Shown here piece after piece: positions 34,506-37,963 of a stretch of 37,963 nucleotides of DNA. The first letter of the stretch is position 1; every line of letters begins with the position of its first letter. The notes under the pieces were generated by a model. It searched no databases and had not been told where the DNA came from. It saw nothing but the letters and a program-made list of their open reading frames with translations. The DNA is taken from NCBI GenBank assembly GCA_002499195.1, contig DAKS01000052.1:1-37963 (forward strand), given 5' to 3'. Position numbers and translations under genes: made by a program. This DNA is from Euryarchaeota archaeon UBA443 (GTDB lineage Archaea > Thermoplasmatota > Poseidoniia > Poseidoniales > Poseidoniaceae).

Positions 34506-37025
34506 TCAACGCATTCGTTGCAACATCGCTCTTCCAATCAAAAGTTTTGCAATCTCATGGTTACCATCGAGTAATTCTTCCATCGTAAAATCGGGCCACG
34601 TTTCGACATCACATGCCAACCAACCGACTAGCGGATGTAGGCGTCCCTGATGCACTGGGCCGTCATGTTCCAAACGTTGAATCATATCATATACATCCAT
34701 GAGAGCTGCATTACCTGGCCCTTCGGGAACCATCAAAAGATTGAGTTTCAAGTTCGTTAGTTCAGTATAACCGAGATGTTGGCGATGATGGCCGGGCAAA
34801 CCAAGAGACTCTCCCGCCGGCCTGAAGATTAGTGCTGGCCATATTTTCGGATGATGCGCTAACCATTCACGTCCTGCAGCAGTTGAAAGTTGGGCATCAA
34901 GCCAATCCAATGCCCAAGTTGACCACCATTGTTCTGGAAGGACGTTAATGCAGGTTCGCATCATATCCAAAAGAATCGGAGCGCGTTCATCGAGAAGTGC
35001 TAGCATTTCTGACCATGTTCGTAGAATAGATCCGCGCGGGTGGACACTCGCTCCTTTGATGAAACGTTGTAACAGATCATCATCCTCGGCATAAGAAATA
35101 CTAGTATCGAAGAGTGCACTCAAAACCTGCTCCTCATCATAGGGAGCATCCAACCAAATCGTTGCTGCTGTGGGAAGAATGGATTTCAATTCATTATGAT
35201 GCCTCCTACTTGAAAGAAGAAGGACGTGTGCTGCCATTGTTTTGTACGCATCAATTTCTAGGAGTGGGACGAGATCGACCAATAATGAGGAATTTGAATC
35301 AAAGGTATTGATGACTTGTCTCGCAGCTTTTTGTTTCCATTCAGTATCGGTTTGAGTCATTGCCTTCACCAATGCAACTGTATCCAACGCATCTACTGGA
35401 ATGAGATCAATCCAGCCATGGGGCAGAACATCTGCTATACGTTTCCATCTTGCAGGACGTTCCGATTCAGGACTTGCAATCCACGCAGCAAGAGGAGCCT
35501 TTCTCTCCACTGAATTCGAAAAGTCCGCATCTCCGTGCGGAAACATTCGCATCGCTTGACGTATCTGTTGTCTAACTTCAATCAATTCAGGTTCTTGACT
35601 GGATAGAATGCTCTCATCCAAACCACCGGATTGGAACCACTTGAGAAATTCACTCGCATCCGCGGGTATTCCTTCACGGGTTGCCTCAGGTTCATTACGA
35701 GATACAGCTCTCTTGAGTTTGACTGGAAAATCATACGATTCCTGGGGCCGATACAAAATCGTTGCAAGTTGATCAGTAGACAATACCGTTGCTGTTTTGC
35801 TTGAGAATTCCTTTGCCTCTCCTCGAGAGGTAATGAGAACACGACAACGTCCTGAAGCAAGAAGACGTTCCATCAAAGCTACATCATCAAGTTCTGCCCA
35901 AGGCCATTCTATTACCATGTCAAAACTTGTCGATTCGATCATCCATTCAACGATACATACCGCACCATGCTGTGAAATTCCATCCAATAGGACAACGTCG
36001 ATGGCATTGGATTGCTCCTTCCAAGTGCGTTCACCAAAGTCTGCAAGCAAAGCTCGTCGTAAATGGAGATGCGGTTGTTTCCCTCGACCTGAAAGGAGCC
36101 ATCGAGTCAATGAACGCAGGCGTGCTTTTCGTTTTGCGGAAGAAAGGCGCGGATGACGTTTCTTCATCCAAGGACCAAGAATGTCGATGGGCAAGGAACG
36201 ATGAGTGGAAAAAGAGATTGACTCCGTCATTAATTGAGCACGATTCCCCAATGAAGATACTAGCAGTGTTCGGTCCACGGGTGATGGTAAATGTGCATAC
36301 AATCCATGTTCTGGCCTTACTGCAAAAGGAGTACCAACGACTTGACCAATTGTGTGTTCACCGATTTGAAGTTGTGAGGGCCCTTCAACTTCTTTCGCTT
36401 CCAGTCTTATCCACGTACCATTAGCAACACCCCATGTATCGAATTGATCGAGTAAGCGAAGACGAAGGATTCCAATTGTATCGGTTTGATTTGAAAAGGC
36501 TGTCAAAGTTCCTTCAACTGGGTTGGTAGGAGCTGATGATGACTCAAAAGTTGAAAGTGATATCCAGTGAATAGATGGCCCTCGTTGAACGGCCCAAATC
36601 CCCCCTCCCTTTCCACTGGAACTAAAATCATCATTTTGCTGCAACAATTTAGTTCTCCTCGGTAATGAGATCAATCTTGAAGACGGTGTTGAAAGCACAC
36701 CGAGAACAACGCTTGAATGATCATTTGATAGAACAACAGCATTCATTCCAACGGGCACTGAATCGACATGTTTGCGAACACGCTCGACAAGATCTCGAAG
36801 TAAATGTTCAGCTCCAGAAGGAGTTAATCGATGGATTGCTCCACGTATTGATACTCCCTCTTCTCTATGAACCTCTCCCAATTCTCTTAACTGACGCATT
36901 GCAAGTGAAGCGTGTGGCATTGCAATGCCCAATGCATTTGATGCTTGCGAGACTGTCCCCCCTCCATCAAGAAGCCAATCGAGGATACGTCGCTGGTAGC
37001 GACTACGAATTGTCTTCTTTGGCAT
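34506..37025 (-). CDS. large protein with N-terminal winged-helix domain
   Basis: An 839-residue protein. Residues about 7-85 form a winged-helix DNA-binding domain of MarR/ArsR-like type (RYQRRILDWLLDGGGTVSQASNALG, then SLAMRQLRELGEVHRE). The other 750 residues match no family I recognise. There is a basic stretch near 290-325, a possible Rossmann/NTPase-like core near 340-410 (DVVLLDG, RVLITSRG) but no true P-loop, and a long helical C-terminal half that may be repeat-like. The general plan, HTH plus large helical region, recalls STAND-type regulators without proof. The ATG at 37025 lies close to a TATA-like AAATAAAAAG on the minus strand (37059-37068) and to a set of GTTAC repeats that could be its own operators. 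Confidence 0.7.
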   Translation of the reverse strand: MPKKTIRSRYQRRILDWLLDGGGTVSQASNALGIAMPHASLAMRQLRELGEVHREEGVSIRGAIHRLTPSGAEHLLRDLVERVRKHVDSVPVGMNAVVLSNDHSSVVLGVLSTPSSRLISLPRRTKLLQQNDDFSSSGKGGGIWAVQRGPSIHWISLSTFESSSAPTNPVEGTLTAFSNQTDTIGILRLRLLDQFDTWGVANGTWIRLEAKEVEGPSQLQIGEHTIGQVVGTPFAVRPEHGLYAHLPSPVDRTLLVSSLGNRAQLMTESISFSTHRSLPIDILGPWMKKRHPRLSSAKRKARLRSLTRWLLSGRGKQPHLHLRRALLADFGERTWKEQSNAIDVVLLDGISQHGAVCIVEWMIESTSFDMVIEWPWAELDDVALMERLLASGRCRVLITSRGEAKEFSSKTATVLSTDQLATILYRPQESYDFPVKLKRAVSRNEPEATREGIPADASEFLKWFQSGGLDESILSSQEPELIEVRQQIRQAMRMFPHGDADFSNSVERKAPLAAWIASPESERPARWKRIADVLPHGWIDLIPVDALDTVALVKAMTQTDTEWKQKAARQVINTFDSNSSLLVDLVPLLEIDAYKTMAAHVLLLSSRRHHNELKSILPTAATIWLDAPYDEEQVLSALFDTSISYAEDDDLLQRFIKGASVHPRGSILRTWSEMLALLDERAPILLDMMRTCINVLPEQWWSTWALDWLDAQLSTAAGREWLAHHPKIWPALIFRPAGESLGLPGHHRQHLGYTELTNLKLNLLMVPEGPGNAALMDVYDMIQRLEHDGPVHQGRLHPLVGWLACDVETWPDFTMEELLDGNHEIAKLLIGRAMLQRMR
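36609..36621 (-). other. origin-box-like dyad inside the winged-helix gene
   Basis: On the minus strand TTCCAGTGGAAAG is followed directly by a G-rich run (GGAGGGGGG). This resembles an archaeal origin recognition box: a TTCCAGTGGAAAC dyad plus a G-string. It lies within coding sequence (FSSSGKGGG), so it may be chance. The second copy of the dyad at 37110-37122 is what makes it worth recording. Confidence 0.25.
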
Positions 37026-37039
37026 AATGAGTCACTTTT

Positions 37040-37192
37040 GTTACATCCTAAAGTGGATTCTTTTTATTTGTTACGGATAAACCCTCTATTTAGTTACATT
37101 TAGTTACAGGTTTCCACTGGAATTGTGAGGTTTCGCTTACATAACTACAACATACGTGTAAAAAATACACTAGATTCGTCATTAATGGTAAC
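37040..37192. promoter_or_regulatory. repeated GTTAC motifs in the divergent promoter region
   Basis: GTTAC occurs at 37040-37044, 37070-37074, 37093-37097 and 37103-37107, with the inverse GTAAC at 37188-37192. The middle two are part of an exact tandem decamer ATTTAGTTAC (37088-37097 and 37098-37107). A further inverted repeat GTGTA-AAAAA-TACAC lies at 37156-37170. The set covers the promoter of the winged-helix gene (minus) and that of the small genes on the plus strand, as expected of operators for a winged-helix regulator. The repeats are seen; their role is inferred. Confidence 0.5.
37110..37122 (-). other. origin-box-like dyad TTCCAGTGGAAAC
   Basis: On the minus strand this is exactly TTCCAGTGGAAAC, the dyad core I recall for archaeal Orc1/Cdc6 origin recognition boxes. 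The usual adjacent G-string is missing; GAGGGT comes about 23 bases later. It sits in an AT-rich spacer 6 kb from orc1/cdc6, next to the GTTAC repeats. It could equally be an operator for the winged-helix protein. Confidence 0.35.
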
Positions 37193-37222
37193 AAACTCTT
37201 CATTTGTTGGAGGAATGGTTAT

Positions 37223-37264
37223 ATGAGTGACCTCGCTCCTTTGGTACAGCGACATCGCCAATGA
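37223..37264 (+). CDS. 13-codon upstream ORF
   Basis: ATG at 37223 has a strong ribosome site GGAGGA (37209-37214) eight bases upstream and encodes MSDLAPLVQRHRQ. Its TGA (37262-37264) overlaps an ATG at 37261 that is in frame with the next gene. It may act as a leader that couples or controls translation of the downstream wHTH-like gene, or be a microprotein. The frame and site are seen; the function is inferred. Confidence 0.4.
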   Translation: MSDLAPLVQRHRQ

Positions 37265-37296
37265 GCGAAAAGCGAAATTCAAAGGAGGACAATAAC

Positions 37297-37623
37297 ATGA
37301 AAACAGTACGCATACGAGAAAAAATCAAGAAATTCCTAGGTGATCGGCCACGAAATACCGCAGAGATCCTAGAACACATCAACAGCACAATGCGTCATGG
37401 CACAACAAGCCAACAACTCGGTAATGTTCTCTCCAAGGACAAAGACATCGTCAAGGTCGGTTACATCAAGCGATCCGGTATTCTTTCAGGCGGATACGAT
37501 ATCTGCGAATGGGCAACTCGAATTTGGGTTGAAGGCAACTGCCCTGGATGGAAAGAAGGCACTCCAATCATCATCGATAACGATGGTAACATTACCATGG
37601 GCGATAGCCTGAAGAAGAAGTGA
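37297..37623 (+). CDS. small winged-helix-like DNA-binding protein
   Basis: A 108-residue basic protein. Residues about 3-70 look like a winged helix: KIKKFLGDRPRNTAEILEHINS, then TTSQQLGNVLSKD as recognition helix, and VKVGYIKRSGILSGGYDICEW as wing. The C-terminus WVEGNCPGWKEGTP ends in Lys-rich KKK. It may be a chromatin or transcription factor. The start chosen is ATG at 37297 with GGAGGA seven bases upstream; ATG at 37261, overlapping the 13-codon ORF stop, is in frame and would add 12 hydrophilic residues (MSEKRNSKED). Three Cys/Trp-rich positions are unusual for the class. A 27-residue membrane microprotein follows 10 bases on. Confidence 0.7.
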   Translation: MKTVRIREKIKKFLGDRPRNTAEILEHINSTMRHGTTSQQLGNVLSKDKDIVKVGYIKRSGILSGGYDICEWATRIWVEGNCPGWKEGTPIIIDNDGNITMGDSLKKK

Positions 37624-37633
37624 GTTGCTCACT

Positions 37634-37717
37634 ATGAGCCTACTCGCAATTCTTGTAATTGCAATCGGCGGAGCAGTTGTTGCATGGGGTTTGAAGGCAT
37701 TCTTAATCAGCGATTAG
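37634..37717 (+). CDS. 27-residue single-helix membrane microprotein
   Basis: ATG at 37634 opens 27 codons to TAG at 37715-37717: a short start (MSLL), one strongly hydrophobic helix (AILVIAIGGAVVAWGL) and a polar end (KAFLISD). It begins 10 bases after the wHTH-like gene and its end overlaps the convergent DUF2892 gene by 11 bases. The amphipathic composition and tight placement support a real microprotein; the function is unknown. Confidence 0.45.
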   Translation: MSLLAILVIAIGGAVVAWGLKAFLISD

Positions 37718-37952
37718 AGAAGTTTGTTTTCTTCACTTCTTCTGTCGATGCATCATCATACTTGATGTTGCATGTATCCCTTCCCATGAGGCTATTGAAC
37801 GGACAATAGCCAAATGTTGACGTCAACACACCCCACAATCCAACGATTAAGAAAACAAATTCAAGTTGGATCGTTGCGAAAAAATCGAGCAAAACGAAAC
37901 TCGAACCAAATATTGCACGACCGATTCTCTCCGCGCCACCGATGTTTTTCAT
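37707..37952 (-). CDS. DUF2892-type small membrane protein
   Basis: An 81-residue protein matching the DUF2892 pattern: N-terminal MKNIGGAERIGRAIFG, two hydrophobic helices (about 14-29 and 31-45), then FGYCPFNSLMGRDTCN with the two conserved Cys. The family is the membrane portion of YgaP-like rhodanese proteins, often found near sulfur-transfer genes, but the exact role is unknown. A hydrophilic tail (DDASTEEVKKTN) follows. The start is ATG at 37952, close to the window edge, so its promoter is barely included. It is convergent with the microprotein gene, with an 11-base overlap. Confidence 0.8.
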   Translation of the reverse strand: MKNIGGAERIGRAIFGSSFVLLDFFATIQLEFVFLIVGLWGVLTSTFGYCPFNSLMGRDTCNIKYDDASTEEVKKTNFSNR

Positions 37953-37963
37953 GACGCGAAAAA

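Noticed and set aside
34134..34574. 146-codon plus-strand open frame covering the spacer and the end of the winged-helix gene
   Set aside because: Composition is not protein-like, it runs antisense into two real genes, and the spacer is dominated by inverted repeats.
36040..36120. SGRGKQ in the 839-residue protein as a Walker A motif
   Set aside because: It lacks the GxxxxGK[S/T] spacing and a Ser/Thr after Lys, and no preceding hydrophobic strand fits.
1..37963. tRNA, rRNA, CRISPR arrays and insertion sequences
   Set aside because: No T-arm/anticodon layout, no regularly spaced repeats and no transposase-like frame were seen in any spacer.

Overview
The window looks like a piece of an archaeal chromosome, most likely from an uncultured marine euryarchaeon of the Marine Group II / Poseidoniales type (phylum Thermoplasmatota). 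The archaeal signs are an Orc1/Cdc6 initiator, a GTP-dependent dephospho-CoA kinase domain (DUF359), an EF1A-like protein, a TBP-like protein, GGAGGTGA-type ribosome binding sites, and large signal-peptide surface proteins with one C-terminal membrane helix. Mixed with these are bacterial-style lipid genes (FabI, a type I PKS/FAS megasynthase, an Sfp-type PPTase), as is reported for Marine Group II. The lineage is inferred; no rRNA or tRNA was found in the window.

Layout: 1-66 is the tail of a plus-strand gene. 111-2192 holds a membrane-anchored alpha/beta hydrolase and a small MerT-like membrane protein. 2193-12499 (minus) is a tight three-gene operon, fabI -> 2910-residue megasynthase -> PPTase. 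The ribosome binding sites of the second and third genes overlap the preceding stop codons. The megasynthase reads KS-AT-(degenerate ACP)-KS-ACP-ACP-ACP-KR-DH; with FabI as a separate enoyl reductase and its own PPTase, this supplies every activity of a fully reducing fatty-acyl cycle. All three ACPs carry Thr where Ser normally holds the phosphopantetheine arm.

12610-21894 (minus) holds a surface protein, a TatD-like hydrolase, a TBP-like protein, an unassigned protein and a giant (about 1963-residue) surface protein. 22043-25093 (plus) has an acyl-CoA thioesterase, an EF1A-like protein without a GTPase P-loop, and a membrane protein. 25076-27363 (minus) has a PfkB-family kinase and a biotin carboxylase. 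27389-29971 has a small unknown protein, a CysJ-like reductase without its FMN domain, and an MBL-fold hydrolase.

30164-31405 is orc1/cdc6, preceded by an AT-rich stretch with an origin-box-like sequence. 31445-34157 holds a four-helix membrane protein, a glycosyltransferase, and a fusion of the last two CoA-biosynthesis enzymes (PPAT + DPCK). 34158-34505 has no gene but contains several inverted repeats (possible structured RNA). 34506-37025 is a large winged-helix protein of unknown role, with repeated GTTAC motifs and an origin-box-like dyad in its promoter region. The right end has a 13-codon upstream ORF, a small basic wHTH-like protein, a 27-residue membrane microprotein and a DUF2892 membrane protein.

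Working together (inference): biotin carboxylase could contribute malonyl-CoA, the PPAT-DPCK fusion makes CoA, the PPTase would transfer its arm to the ACPs, the megasynthase plus FabI would build a reduced acyl chain, and the thioesterase could trim acyl-CoAs. This is a plausible route to fatty acids in an archaeon, a domain that normally lacks fatty acid synthase.
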